Shown here piece by piece: positions 1 through 8,872 of a stretch of 39,917 nucleotides of DNA. The stretch comes from an uncultured Bacteroidales bacterium (GTDB taxonomy: Bacteria > Bacteroidota > Bacteroidia > Bacteroidales > P3): assembly GCA_900315335.1 (NCBI GenBank), contig OMYR01000040.1:1-39917 (forward strand). Direction: 5' to 3'. The first letter of the stretch is position 1, and every line of letters starts with the position of its first letter. The notes beneath the pieces are model-generated. The model was not told the origin of the DNA and searched no databases. It worked only from the letters and a program-made list of their open reading frames with translations. Both the position numbers and the translations under genes were made by a program.

Positions 1-129
1 TATTCTTTTTTTTACACTATAAAATTACAACAATTTTCGCTAATCACCAATTTTTTAGACGATTATATTTCGTCGAACTCACGTTAACATAATTTTCTTA
101 ATCATTAACACCATTTAATGGATTTGATG

Positions 130-137
130 TAATTTTG
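130..137 (+). promoter_or_regulatory. Bacteroidota-type -7 box before the BASS transporter
   Basis: TAATTTTG matches the phylum's TAnnTTTG -7 element and lies 29 nt before the ATG at 167. No clear TTTG -33 box sits at the right distance, so this is a half-site match only. Confidence 0.45.
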
Positions 138-166
138 CAGCGGATAATAAAACAAATAAAAATATT

Positions 167-1039
167 ATGAATAGTGTCTTTATAGTATTACCAATTCTTA
201 CCCTTTTGATGTTTCAATTGGGATTAACTCTTAAACTCAATGATTTCAAACTAATATTCCAAAAGCCAAAACCTGTTATCGTCGCTTTGTCTGGTCAGAT
301 TATTTTGTTGCCTGCACTTGCTTTTTTGTTGTCAAGGGCATTTGGTTTATCGCCATTGCTGTTTATCGGTATAATGCTTATTGCTTGCTGTCCGGGAGGC
401 TCATCGAGTAATGCGTTCTCATATTTGGCAAAAGGCGATGTGGCTTTGAGTGTTTCACTGACAGCTCTTAGTAGCGTGATAACTCTTTTCACTTTACCTT
501 TTATTATGAATCTTACTGTCAATTGGGTCGGAGGTGTTTCCAATGCGTTCGGCGAAGAATTTGTTGTACGATTGCCAATAAAAAATCTTCTTATACAAAA
601 TTTGTTATTGGTATTTCTGCCTATTGTTGCAGGTATGATTTTGAAAAGTGCAAAAGAAAGTATTGCAACAAAAATCGAAAAAATTCTTTCAAAGGTTGCT
701 TTTCCATTGTTGATGTTACTTGCAGGGATATTCTTTATTCAGAATTTTTCGGTAATTGTCGATAATTTCTTTAAACTTGGCTCGGTGGTTACGTTGCTAT
801 TGATTTTATGCGTGGCGTGTGCTTTCGTTTTGTCGAAACTATTCCACCTGACGACACCGCAAGGTCGCACGATAATTATAGAGGTCGGTATGCAAAACGC
901 AGCACAAGCCATTGCGGTGGCATCATCGCCCTTTATCTTCAACAATGGTGCTATTGCCGTACCTGCCATAGTTTATGCACTTATGATGAATGTTGTGTTG
1001 TTGATTTATGTTGGTGTGATTAAAAAACGTAATGCTTAA
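167..1039 (+). CDS. Bile acid:sodium symporter (BASS) family transporter
   Basis: A 290-residue, highly hydrophobic inner-membrane protein with about nine to ten predicted membrane segments. The family signature is clear near residues 74-83 (ACCPGGSSSN followed by AFSYLAKGD), the conserved crossover region that binds sodium in the SBF/BASS fold. Length is normal for the family. BASS proteins couple sodium entry to uptake of organic anions such as bile acids, pantothenate or keto acids; the substrate cannot be read from sequence. The ATG at 167 follows a TAATTTTG promoter element and no other start is sensible. It is probably monocistronic, because the next gene has a 228-bp upstream gap with a repeat and its own -7 box. 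Confidence 0.9.
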   Translation: MNSVFIVLPILTLLMFQLGLTLKLNDFKLIFQKPKPVIVALSGQIILLPALAFLLSRAFGLSPLLFIGIMLIACCPGGSSSNAFSYLAKGDVALSVSLTALSSVITLFTLPFIMNLTVNWVGGVSNAFGEEFVVRLPIKNLLIQNLLLVFLPIVAGMILKSAKESIATKIEKILSKVAFPLLMLLAGIFFIQNFSVIVDNFFKLGSVVTLLLILCVACAFVLSKLFHLTTPQGRTIIIEVGMQNAAQAIAVASSPFIFNNGAIAVPAIVYALMMNVVLLIYVGVIKKRNA

Positions 1040-1102
1040 ACAATCCATCTATAAGAAAATTTCTCCATTTATCAAGAGCGAAAAATAATAAGTGATATTA
1101 TG

Positions 1103-1166
1103 AAATTAGTGTTTAACATTGGCGAAATAGTGTTTAACACTAATTTGCTAATCATTAACACTGATT
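1103..1166. repeat. Dispersed palindromic repeat, copy 1 (intergenic)
   Basis: AT-rich element beginning AAATTAGTGTTTAACA and containing AGTGTTTAACACTAATTT, so its ends at 1103 and 1145 are inverted copies. A further module, ATCATTAACACTGAT, extends to 1166. It belongs to the family described for the copies near 5322, 15728, 23531, 27948 and 34991. Confidence 0.8.
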
Positions 1167-1237
1167 TTACGGCAATATTATAGGCGGTTTTCGTTTATTG
1201 TTCTAATGAAATTTATCGTGCTTATGAATATTTTATA

Positions 1238-1245
1238 TATCTTTG
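1238..1245 (+). promoter_or_regulatory. -7 box before licD-like gene
   Basis: TATCTTTG fits TAnnTTTG and ends 22 nt before the ATG at 1268. No good -33 TTTG was found about 20 bp upstream. Confidence 0.5.
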
Positions 1246-1267
1246 CAAACCAAACGAAAGACATCTG

Positions 1268-2125
1268 ATGAACCAGAAAATATATACGGTAAAAGAGAAA
1301 CAACAAAGGCTGCTTGTGATATTCAAGTTCCTTGTTTCGTTTCTTGAAAAGCATAATTTGAGATATGTATCTTGCGGAGGGACAATACTTGGAGCGGTTC
1401 GCCATAAAGGTTTTATTCCTTGGGACGATGATATAGATATTTATATGCCGCGAAAAGATTACGACAAACTTCTATCCTTGAAAAGCGAACTCATTAAAGA
1501 GGGTTATGATGTAACGAGTATCAACGATGAGGGCTATTATCTGCCTTTTGCTAAGATTATCAATAAAAATACCACTATATGGGAAAAGAAGTGTTACCCT
1601 TATGTGTTAGGACTTTTCATTGATGTTTTTCCTGTTGATTATTTCGATTTGGACGATAAAACCATAAAGAAAATTCAAATCAAGAGTCGAAGACTTTTCA
1701 GAAGGTATCAAATGACGTTACGCCCATTTGATTTCGTGGAAGATATGACTCATTTCAATCCTTTGAGATTGAAAATTGTTTTGCAGAGATGTCTATGCAA
1801 GAATATTCAACAAAAGTATTTGGACAAGTACAAAAAATTTGAAAAATCATATACCTGTTACAACGGAAATAAGTGTATGAGTATGTCAATCTCCAAAGGC
1901 AAAATTTTGAAGAGTGAATGGTTTGACGATACAATAGACCACGCTTTTGAGGATACTACAATAAAAATTCCCAAAGACTATGACGGTTATCTTTCGTTGA
2001 TTTACGGGAACTATATGCAATTGCCACCACTTGAAAAAAGAAACTCGGGACACGAAACGTTTTATATAGATTTGGAAAAGGGCAAATCGCTTAGTGAAGT
2101 GAGAAAAGAAATGAATTTGAAGTAA
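1268..2125 (+). CDS. LicD family phosphotransferase
   Basis: A 285-residue cytoplasmic protein with the LicD signature near residues 38-60: GGTILGAVRHKGFIPWDDDI followed by DIY. The paired aspartates are the metal-binding, nucleotidyltransferase-fold catalytic site of this family. LicD proteins move phosphocholine, or a similar phospho-alcohol, from a CDP-linked donor onto a surface glycan. The neighbours (a BASS transporter and rsmA) say nothing about the target. A candidate donor-making enzyme, the LicC-like fusion at 9894-11702, lies 8 kb away on the other strand. The family call is firm; the transferred group and acceptor are unknown. Confidence 0.88.
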   Translation: MNQKIYTVKEKQQRLLVIFKFLVSFLEKHNLRYVSCGGTILGAVRHKGFIPWDDDIDIYMPRKDYDKLLSLKSELIKEGYDVTSINDEGYYLPFAKIINKNTTIWEKKCYPYVLGLFIDVFPVDYFDLDDKTIKKIQIKSRRLFRRYQMTLRPFDFVEDMTHFNPLRLKIVLQRCLCKNIQQKYLDKYKKFEKSYTCYNGNKCMSMSISKGKILKSEWFDDTIDHAFEDTTIKIPKDYDGYLSLIYGNYMQLPPLEKRNSGHETFYIDLEKGKSLSEVRKEMNLK

Positions 2126-2174
2126 TACAAACAAAAGCAAACCACACTTAGAAAAAATAACAATAATTGCGACT

Positions 2175-2939
2175 ATGCGGGAAGTACGTGCGAAGAAATT
2201 TTTGGGACAACATTTTTTGACAGATGAAAATATTGCCAAAACAATTGTTGATAGTTTGGAAATCAGAAGTAATGTGTTGGAGATAGGTGCAGGTATGGGT
2301 GTTTTGACAAAGTATTTGATACCGACGACAAGTAATTTCAAGATTGTGGAGATAGATTCCGAAAGTGTGGAATATCTTCACGCAAATTTTCCACAACTTA
2401 AAGGCAAAATAATTGAAGGAGATTTTTTGAAGACATCACTGACAAAGATTTTCAATAATGAACATTTTGCTTTGATTGGTAATTTCCCTTACAACATTTC
2501 CAATTTAATTCTTTTCAAAGTATTTGAGAACAAAAATTTGATTGACCAAGTTGTGGGAATGTTTCAAAAGGAAGTCGCCGATAGGGTTGTCGCAAAATCG
2601 GGAAGTAAAACCTACGGAATTTTGTCTGTATTGCTTTCGGCTTTTTATGATATGGAGTATCTTATCACTGTCCCCAATACGGTTTTTAATCCAATGCCGA
2701 AAGTACAAAGTGCGGTTATTAGATTGAAACGTAATAATGTAAAGGATTTAGGAGTTAAGGAAGAAGATTTTGTAAGAGTTGTCAAAACGGCGTTTAATCA
2801 ACGGCGAAAGATGTTACGTCAGAGTTTGAAACCATTACAAATGAATTTGGACAATATAGATGAAAAATTCAAGACCCTGCGTCCCGAACAATTATCCAAA
2901 GACGATTTTATATTGCTTACACAACAGATTTACAATTAG
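2175..2939 (+). CDS. rsmA: 16S rRNA (adenine-N6)-dimethyltransferase RsmA/KsgA
   Basis: A 254-residue SAM-dependent methyltransferase that dimethylates two adjacent adenines in the 3' terminal hairpin of 16S rRNA during late 30S maturation. Recognisable parts are the N-terminal KKFLGQHFLTD box (about residues 7-17), the SAM-binding VLEIGAGMGVLT motif (about 34-45) and the catalytic NFPYNIS motif (about 100-106). The C-terminal helical domain includes FNQRRKMLRQSL. Length is typical. The gene starts 49 nt after licD-like and is followed after 36 nt by mntP, so rsmA-mntP is probably one transcript. Confidence 0.97.
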   Translation: MREVRAKKFLGQHFLTDENIAKTIVDSLEIRSNVLEIGAGMGVLTKYLIPTTSNFKIVEIDSESVEYLHANFPQLKGKIIEGDFLKTSLTKIFNNEHFALIGNFPYNISNLILFKVFENKNLIDQVVGMFQKEVADRVVAKSGSKTYGILSVLLSAFYDMEYLITVPNTVFNPMPKVQSAVIRLKRNNVKDLGVKEEDFVRVVKTAFNQRRKMLRQSLKPLQMNLDNIDEKFKTLRPEQLSKDDFILLTQQIYN

Positions 2940-2975
2940 AGACACAACATAACAACAAATAAATACAACACAATT

Positions 2976-3548
2976 ATGACAATAGGTTTTTTCTTGGAGG
3001 CATTACTTATAGGTTTGGCATTGGCTATGGATTGTTTTACGGTTGGTATAACCTGCGGATTGCAGCGTACAATCAAATTGCCGAGGGCAATACTTATGGC
3101 ACTTTGTTTTGGTGTCTTTCAAGGGGGTATGCCATTAATAGGCAGTTTGATAGGATATGTTTTCAAAGGTAGTGTTATTTCTTTTGCACATTGGATAGCC
3201 TTTACGCTGTTGTTTATTATCGGTTTGAAGATGTTTATGGAGGGCAGAAGTTATTCACTCAAAAATCATACGTTTGATGTAAGCAGTTTTAAGGTTATAT
3301 TGCTTTTGAGCTTGGCAACAAGTATCGATGCTTTTGTTACAGGTATCGGTTTTGGAATGCAATATAACGATGTACAGGTGGCTGTTCTTACGTTGGTAAT
3401 CATTGCAGTAACTTTTGTTATGACACTTATCGGTTGGAAGAGCGGCGAAAAACTAAAATTCGTAAAGCCTCCTTTTGCGTTGATTATAGGAGGTTTGATA
3501 TTGATAGGTATAGGTGTTAAAAATTTGTTGGCTTTTTATTTTTCTTAA
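2976..3548 (+). CDS. mntP: Manganese efflux pump MntP
   Basis: A 190-residue inner-membrane protein with six predicted helices in two repeated halves. Each half carries the family's conserved acidic motif: GLALAMDCFTVG near residue 13 and LATSIDAFVTGIGFGM near residue 111. The membrane-embedded aspartates are needed for Mn2+ export in characterised MntP. Only 36 nt separate it from rsmA, leaving no room for the Mn-sensing yybP-ykoY riboswitch that precedes mntP in some bacteria, so expression probably follows rsmA. A second possible Mn exporter, the TerC-family protein, is at 11767-12846. Confidence 0.93.
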   Translation: MTIGFFLEALLIGLALAMDCFTVGITCGLQRTIKLPRAILMALCFGVFQGGMPLIGSLIGYVFKGSVISFAHWIAFTLLFIIGLKMFMEGRSYSLKNHTFDVSSFKVILLLSLATSIDAFVTGIGFGMQYNDVQVAVLTLVIIAVTFVMTLIGWKSGEKLKFVKPPFALIIGGLILIGIGVKNLLAFYFS

Positions 3549-3574
3549 AAAGGAGAGAATTTATTTTAAGTGCT

Positions 3575-3646
3575 TATCATTTAATTAATGTTTAATATTG
3601 GCAAAATAATCTCCAGCATCAGTAAATTAATGTCCGTAATTATTTT
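3575..3646. repeat. Dispersed palindromic repeat, copy 2 (degenerate, intergenic)
   Basis: Contains TTAATTAATGTTTAATATTGGC and CAGCATCAGTAAATTAATGT, recognisable but decayed modules of the dispersed family. The whole mntP to 3842 gap (293 bp) is AT-rich; apart from this repeat and the promoter at 3779-3810 nothing else is seen in it. Confidence 0.55.
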
Positions 3647-3778
3647 TATGTTTGGAGATAGTGTTAAATATTTTTCGTAAATTTTTGATTTTTCTATCGT
3701 TACATTTTTTTGAAACTCGACATATAGACACGTTTTTTTTGAAAAAATTCATTTTATTGTTATTTTTTTAAGAAAAAA

Positions 3779-3810
3779 TTTGGCTGGTAAAAAAAATATA
3801 CATAACTTTG
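3779..3810 (+). promoter_or_regulatory. Full Bacteroidota promoter for the T9SS cargo gene
   Basis: -33 box TTTG at 3779-3782 and -7 box TAACTTTG at 3803-3810, separated by 20 bp. This is one of the best matches to the phylum consensus in the window. The predicted transcript starts about 25 nt before the ATG at 3842. Confidence 0.8.
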
Positions 3811-3841
3811 CCGACGTATAAGTTATATAAACGCAAAAAAA

Positions 3842-5317
3842 ATGAAAAGGATATTATTGTTCGTTTCGGTTCTTATGTTGTTTGTGGCAAATTCTTTTTC
3901 ACAAGTTACTACATATTCCGTATCTAATAAAACGGTTCAGCAGATAGTTCAGCAGTATTTGATAGGTCCTAATATCACTTTGGCAAATGATGCCCTACAC
4001 CCATCTTTATTTCAAGGGCAATCAACGGTTAGTAGCAATCAAATTGGGGCATTTAAGAACAACATAACCAATCTTTGCGATATGCCAATGGATAGTGGTT
4101 TGGTTATGACCACTTGTGGCTATCAACAGGCACAGCCTGGTGGTTACGGATCAGGAGCTTCTCCAAATATTGGTATGTATAATATGTCGGATAGTACATT
4201 CTATTGGACATATACCAAGTATTGTATAGAAGAAGGTAAAACTGCTACCTCGATGAATACCATTGCCTTGCTTACGTTTTGGATTAAACCAAATATTGAT
4301 AACTTCCAATTCTCATATTGTTTTGCTTCTGATGAATATCCGGGTTTCGTTAATAGTTCGTTTAATGACTTTTTTGGATTTTATTTCTCAGGTCCTTATG
4401 ATTCTCTTGGTAATGTTGTTCAGGGGGGTACTGCGTATGAGATGCAGAACTTAGCTCTTGTACCCGGAACCCAAACAGCTGTGATGATTAACACTGTCAA
4501 TCACGGTAGTTACGGACACTCGCAACCTCATAGCAACCCAGAGTATCATATAGTGCCTACCGGTTCTTGTACCTCGTCTTGCGGATTTAACGAATATACT
4601 ACAAAACTTCCTACGGCAAGTACATTTGTCGTAGCCGATGCTTATTACAAAATTACTATCGGCATCTGTAATATTGGTGATGAAAGCTATCAATCCGGAT
4701 TGTTTCTTGCGAAAGATATGCGTAGGTTTGACACCATTAACATTGATACAACGATATGCGAGAACCAAGAATATTATATGGAGATAGCCGATGAGTATCT
4801 TACTCAAACTGGAAAATATAGTTACACTTATACAAATTTAACCGGTGGCGACTCTTTGATAAATATTGACTTGAAAGTAAATCCTGTTGCAATGGATAAC
4901 TATTGTTGGACATTGAAAGCAGACGATAGTTTCGAGGTTGATGATAAGGTTATCAATGCTCCGGGAACATATATATTCAAATATCAGACTTGGTTGGGCT
5001 GCGATTCGACTGTTGTGTATAATGTAGAATGGGGAGAAGAGACAATGGAAACCGATTGTGTGAGCGGAATTGACAAAGTCAATTTGAACGACAAAGTGAA
5101 AGTATATCCAAATCCTGCAAAAAATATTCTATACATTCAAGGTGTGGAACACGATGCTTTAATAACGATATTAGATGTCAGCGGTAAGCAATTGAAACAA
5201 ATAAAAGCGTCAAACGAAAACACATCGATAGATATATCCGATTTGCAAGACGGAATATATTTGGTAAATGTAATAATGGGAGACAACAATATTACAAGAA
5301 AAATTTCTAAACAGTAA
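3842..5317 (+). CDS. Secreted choice-of-anchor-L protein with T9SS sorting domain
   Basis: A 491-residue exported protein. Residues 1-21 form a signal peptide ending at FSQ. About residues 40-290 match the choice-of-anchor L domain, with the diagnostic FASDEYPGFVNSSFNDFFG segment. The Cys-containing middle (300-400) holds short repeats around DTTICENQEYY and YCWTLKADDSF. The last about 75 residues (VKVYPNPAKNILYI through ISKQ) are a type A Por-secretion C-terminal sorting domain, which sends proteins through the type IX system for surface attachment or release. It has its own consensus promoter and ends at the terminator at 5386. The molecular target is unknown; adhesion or matrix roles are plausible for this class. 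Confidence 0.9.
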   Translation: MKRILLFVSVLMLFVANSFSQVTTYSVSNKTVQQIVQQYLIGPNITLANDALHPSLFQGQSTVSSNQIGAFKNNITNLCDMPMDSGLVMTTCGYQQAQPGGYGSGASPNIGMYNMSDSTFYWTYTKYCIEEGKTATSMNTIALLTFWIKPNIDNFQFSYCFASDEYPGFVNSSFNDFFGFYFSGPYDSLGNVVQGGTAYEMQNLALVPGTQTAVMINTVNHGSYGHSQPHSNPEYHIVPTGSCTSSCGFNEYTTKLPTASTFVVADAYYKITIGICNIGDESYQSGLFLAKDMRRFDTINIDTTICENQEYYMEIADEYLTQTGKYSYTYTNLTGGDSLINIDLKVNPVAMDNYCWTLKADDSFEVDDKVINAPGTYIFKYQTWLGCDSTVVYNVEWGEETMETDCVSGIDKVNLNDKVKVYPNPAKNILYIQGVEHDALITILDVSGKQLKQIKASNENTSIDISDLQDGIYLVNVIMGDNNITRKISKQ

Positions 5318-5321
5318 TCAC

Positions 5322-5390
5322 AAAATTAATGTTTAACATTAGCAAATTAATGTGAGTGATTAATAAATTAGTGTTAAACATCAGTAAAAT
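5322..5390. repeat. Dispersed palindromic repeat, copy 3 (intergenic)
   Basis: Modules AATTAATGTTTAACATTAGC, AATTAATGTGAGTGATTAAT and AATTAGTGTTAAACATCAGT follow one another. The 3' edge runs directly into the terminator hairpin, with AAAAT shared by both. Confidence 0.8.
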
Positions 5391-5436
5391 AATTAGGGAA
5401 ACTAATTTGATAGTTTCCCTAATTATTTTTTCGTAA
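5386..5436. terminator. Bidirectional intrinsic terminator
   Basis: Perfect 19-bp inverted repeat: left arm 5386-5404 (AAAATAATTAGGGAAACTA) and right arm 5411-5429, with a 6-nt loop ATTTGA. It is flanked by T-rich sequence on the right and A-rich sequence on the left. It sits between the converging genes ending at 5317 (+) and 5464 (-) and can serve both. Confidence 0.88.
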
Positions 5437-5463
5437 TCATTATTGAGTTTAACAACAAAGCCT

Positions 5464-6612
5464 TTAACTTAAATTTTTGTACAAATTGATAAGATTTTTC
5501 TTTTCGTTCTCCCAATTATATAATGTGCAGGCGGCATTTTTACCGTCATCGCCCATTTGTTTTGCCTTATCGGGATTTTGTTTTAAGTAATTAAGAGCCT
5601 TGACGCACTCATCGATATTTTCGGGAGTAACCAACACTCCGCAATGGCAGACACTATCCACTTGTTTGCAAAAATTGATGTGCTTGGTCATTATTACCGG
5701 CAAACCGACAGACATATATTCCAATTGTTTGATAGGTATCGAATCGGTGTGGTTAGGTGCCGACAAAAGCATATTCAATCCTACCGAACTGCAATTATAT
5801 ACTTTTCCGTTCAATTCCTTATGCGGAACAAAACCAAGATACTCCACGTTTTTCCAACCACTCAAAGACTTCATTTTTTCAAAGAAAACCTCATCGTCAA
5901 AACTACCTGCTAAAATCAATCGAAATCCCGCTTTCTCGCAAACACGTATCATTTGCTCCACTCCACGAATTTGCGTCAAACCTCCCACATAACAAGCCGT
6001 ATTTAATGTAAAACGATTGACAGCATTGCTATTGTAGAAATTTTCGTTTGTATTATTTTCAATTATTGGGAAATTTCTAACAGTTACAATAGGTTTGGAG
6101 CGAGTGTTTGGAGTATTTGTTTTCTTGGTATCATATCCGTAAAATTTTTTATTAATATTATCGGTTGCGGTAACAATAGCCGATAGTTTTTTGAATGTTT
6201 TTCTTTCGATATGTTTGGCAATGAAATAAAAACTTTTACGCAAAATTTTCGGGATATATGGCCTCTGCAACATCAAAAGTGGAAAATCTTCGTGGGAATC
6301 AAATATAACTTTGCCATATTTACTCAACTTTCTGCAAGCAATAAGCAAGTCGGCATCGTGAAAATGATACACATCGGCATTTAGTTCCATTGCCTTTTTG
6401 ATTGCCTTATCTGAGGAAAAAAGTATGCGTTTCAATCTATTGGATTCAATACCTATATCAATAATTTTAACACCACCGACAATTTCATCACCTTTGCCGT
6501 CGGCAACAATAAGACTTACATCGCCAAATTCCTTTTGCAGCGAACAGCATTCCTTATAAAAAATTCTGGAATCAAATCTTTGATGAACCGTTGTTATATG
6601 TACTATTTTCAT
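5464..6612 (-). CDS. GT4-family glycosyltransferase
   Basis: A 382-residue GT-B fold glycosyltransferase. The N-terminus (IVHITTVHQRFDSRIFYKEC) is typical of GT4 enzymes acting on surface polysaccharides. The C-terminal donor-binding half has the family's EX-type motif near residue 315 (IKQLEYMSVGLPVIMT). There are no membrane segments, so it is cytoplasmic or peripherally bound. Its start overlaps the upstream glycosyltransferase gene by 4 nt, showing translational coupling, and it is the last gene before the terminator at 5386. Sugar donor and acceptor are not predictable. Confidence 0.87.
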   Translation of the reverse strand: MKIVHITTVHQRFDSRIFYKECCSLQKEFGDVSLIVADGKGDEIVGGVKIIDIGIESNRLKRILFSSDKAIKKAMELNADVYHFHDADLLIACRKLSKYGKVIFDSHEDFPLLMLQRPYIPKILRKSFYFIAKHIERKTFKKLSAIVTATDNINKKFYGYDTKKTNTPNTRSKPIVTVRNFPIIENNTNENFYNSNAVNRFTLNTACYVGGLTQIRGVEQMIRVCEKAGFRLILAGSFDDEVFFEKMKSLSGWKNVEYLGFVPHKELNGKVYNCSSVGLNMLLSAPNHTDSIPIKQLEYMSVGLPVIMTKHINFCKQVDSVCHCGVLVTPENIDECVKALNYLKQNPDKAKQMGDDGKNAACTLYNWENEKKNLINLYKNLS

Positions 6613-7616
6613 TTCACAAATTCTTTATCGAAGATTGAGTAAAAACGTTTACGATTAGTGTCTTTGTCTGCAAATTGTCTTGCTTGTTTGCGATTATTTG
6701 TTATCAAATCATCGTTTAATAAGTTCAAAGCACGCTCAAAGAAGTTTTCGTCAAAATCTTTAACGATAACCGCATTTTTATTATCGACAAGAAAACCATT
6801 TAAGGCTTCAACATCATAGCAAACAGGCAGACAACCGGCGGACATAGCCTCCAAAAGAGAAATACTTATGGAATCACTGCTTGGCAAAGACACCCAAATT
6901 TTGGCAATAGAGTAATAATAGGCATTTTTCGATGCATCAAGCCAGCCAATAAACTCTATATTTTTTTCTATTCCCAAACTTTTGGCAAGAGAAGAGTATT
7001 CATTTTCTTTGCCGCTTGCGGCGATAATAAGTTTATACGTTTGATTTTTCTCGTTTTGCAAAAACTTATGAAAAGCAATGATAATCTTATCTATATTATA
7101 CAAGTCCTTATGCAGACGATTGGAAAAAATTATGTTTTCTTTCTTTTGGGGTAAAATATCATTGCAACCCAAATTTGCAAGAATAATATCTATCGGTTTT
7201 TTGCTCAATTGCCGCATTTTTTTCTCGATAGCAGGACTTCCTGCATTGAAATATTTTCCTTTGTTAATAACAAAACTTGCAAGAAAACGGTTTAGTTTGC
7301 TTTTGTTTGCCACAATCAAAATATCGCTACCGATACCCACAACAAGAGTAGGGATTTTCTTATTCAAAATACTCAAACAAAAAGCCGCAACATCTATTTG
7401 GTATAAAATAATAAAGTCAGGGCGAAAAGTTTTCAGTAATTTTTTGGTGTTGAATATGGATTTTAGAAGTTTGGTCGGACTATGAAATGAAAATGTTTTA
7501 TTATCCAATATCTCGGTCTCTGAGAAATAACCCTCAACAAGTGATTTCAAATTATTGGTATGAATGGAAGAAGAATTTCCAACTATAAGCAGTTTTTTTT
7601 TGTCTGTGGTTTGCAT
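6609..7616 (-). CDS. Glycosyltransferase (GT4-like)
   Basis: A 335-residue protein with a GT-B C-terminal half: IEFIGWLDASKNAYYYSIAK, then SSDSISISLLEAMSAGCLPV, the nucleotide-sugar binding EAMSAG motif (about residues 253-258). The N-terminal half (LLIVGNSSSIHTNNL) fits the acceptor domain but is divergent. It overlaps the next glycosyltransferase by 4 nt and starts 25 nt after rsgA, so all three are likely co-transcribed. Two adjacent transferases without other polysaccharide genes suggest a short glycan or accessory modification rather than a full capsule locus. Confidence 0.82.
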   Translation of the reverse strand: MQTTDKKKLLIVGNSSSIHTNNLKSLVEGYFSETEILDNKTFSFHSPTKLLKSIFNTKKLLKTFRPDFIILYQIDVAAFCLSILNKKIPTLVVGIGSDILIVANKSKLNRFLASFVINKGKYFNAGSPAIEKKMRQLSKKPIDIILANLGCNDILPQKKENIIFSNRLHKDLYNIDKIIIAFHKFLQNEKNQTYKLIIAASGKENEYSSLAKSLGIEKNIEFIGWLDASKNAYYYSIAKIWVSLPSSDSISISLLEAMSAGCLPVCYDVEALNGFLVDNKNAVIVKDFDENFFERALNLLNDDLITNNRKQARQFADKDTNRKRFYSIFDKEFVK

Positions 7617-7641
7617 AATTTTTAGGTTTTTGAGTGATGAC

Positions 7642-8646
7642 TTATTGGTTCATATCATCGGCATTTAGCAATTTGATATAGTTGTTGTAGCGTTCAGGGG
7701 ATATTTCTTGCGATTCGACAGCCTCTTTAATGGCACAATGCGGCTCGTGTGTATGAGTGCAGTTATAGTATTTGCAATCATGCAACCGTTCTTTCATTTC
7801 AGGAAAATAAAGAGCCAATTCCTCTTTTTTGAAATCCACGATACCAAAAGATTTAACGCCGGGAGTATCTATTATATTGATATCCTCATATTGAATCATA
7901 GAAGCAAAAGTCGTTGTATGCTTGCCGCTATGATGAGAAGAGGATATTTCGGCTGTTTTTTGGTTGGCATTTGGACAAAGTAAGTTAATCAAAGTGCTTT
8001 TTCCCACACCGCTGTTGCCACTGAACAAAGCAATCTTGCCTTTTAAGTTTTGCTTCAAATTATCAATACCTGCACCCGTTACGCAACTTGTGTAAAGAAC
8101 TTTATATCCTATATTCTCATAAATATCGGTTAAATAGGCTGCGTACAATTGTGCCGACTCGTCGTAGGAATCTATTTTGTTTATAACGATTGTACAAGGT
8201 ACATTGTAGGCGTTGGCTGTTACCAAAAATCTATCAATAAACATAGTATCGGTTTGTGGATTTTTGCAACTGATTATTAAAAACGCCATATCAATGTTGG
8301 ACGCTACGATACTGTATAGTTTAGAAAGATTGACGGATTTACGAATGATATAATTTTTGCGAGGAAAGATTTTATCTATCTGCGCAAACTCACTATTGGG
8401 TGTAAATACGAAATGCACCATATCTCCAACTGCAATAGGATTTGTGGTCTTTATGCCTGCTATACGGAACTTACCTTTGACAACGCAATTGATTGTCTGA
8501 TTGTTTTGTGTTTTGACAACATAGAATGCTCCTGTTGAGCATACGACTAAACCGATGTTTTCGGATAATTGTATATCTGAGTTGTTAGAACTTTTACTTG
8601 GAGTGTTTTTTTGAGTAATATTTTTATCAGGATTATTTACGTGCAT
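7642..8646 (-). CDS. rsgA: Ribosome small subunit GTPase RsgA
   Basis: A 334-residue circularly permuted GTPase that assists late 30S assembly. An OB-fold occupies about residues 30-95. The G motifs come in permuted order: G4 NKID at 156-159, then G1 GNSGVGKST at 210-218 and G3 DTPG at 260-263. The C-terminal zinc site is C291-x4-C296-x-H298-x5-C304. The first about 28 residues are a Ser/Asn/Lys-rich extension that may be disordered. It lies downstream of the tRNA-fMet gene, whose promoter at 8819-8849 probably also drives rsgA. rsmA in the same window serves the same maturation step. Confidence 0.96.
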   Translation of the reverse strand: MHVNNPDKNITQKNTPSKSSNNSDIQLSENIGLVVCSTGAFYVVKTQNNQTINCVVKGKFRIAGIKTTNPIAVGDMVHFVFTPNSEFAQIDKIFPRKNYIIRKSVNLSKLYSIVASNIDMAFLIISCKNPQTDTMFIDRFLVTANAYNVPCTIVINKIDSYDESAQLYAAYLTDIYENIGYKVLYTSCVTGAGIDNLKQNLKGKIALFSGNSGVGKSTLINLLCPNANQKTAEISSSHHSGKHTTTFASMIQYEDINIIDTPGVKSFGIVDFKKEELALYFPEMKERLHDCKYYNCTHTHEPHCAIKEAVESQEISPERYNNYIKLLNADDMNQ

Positions 8647-8730
8647 CGGGGATTTACTTGCAAGTGATTACCAAAGGGGACATATATGTTTTTTTGTTAC
8701 ACATTTGCTTATCCCTATAAAAAAAGAAAG

Positions 8731-8802
<72 letters not shown>

Positions 8803-8818
8803 TCCTATTTTCAGTTTG

Positions 8819-8849
8819 CAAAATTACTGCGAAAAGTTTAATTGACAAA
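8819..8849 (-). promoter_or_regulatory. Consensus promoter for tRNA-fMet (and rsgA)
   Basis: On the minus strand, TTTG (8849-8846), a 19-bp spacer and TAATTTTG (8826-8819). The -7 box ends 16 nt before the tRNA 5' end. It gives the tRNA expression independent of the upstream opine-dehydrogenase-like operon. Confidence 0.8.
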
Positions 8850-8872
8850 ATATTTTTTCAAAAAAATATATT

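Noticed and set aside
1178-1405. 75-codon minus-strand ORF opposite the licD-like gene
   Set aside because: It overlaps the start of a well-supported gene and its promoter and has no recognisable features.
2940-2975. yybP-ykoY Mn riboswitch before mntP
   Set aside because: Only 36 nt are available between rsmA and mntP and no such fold is visible.
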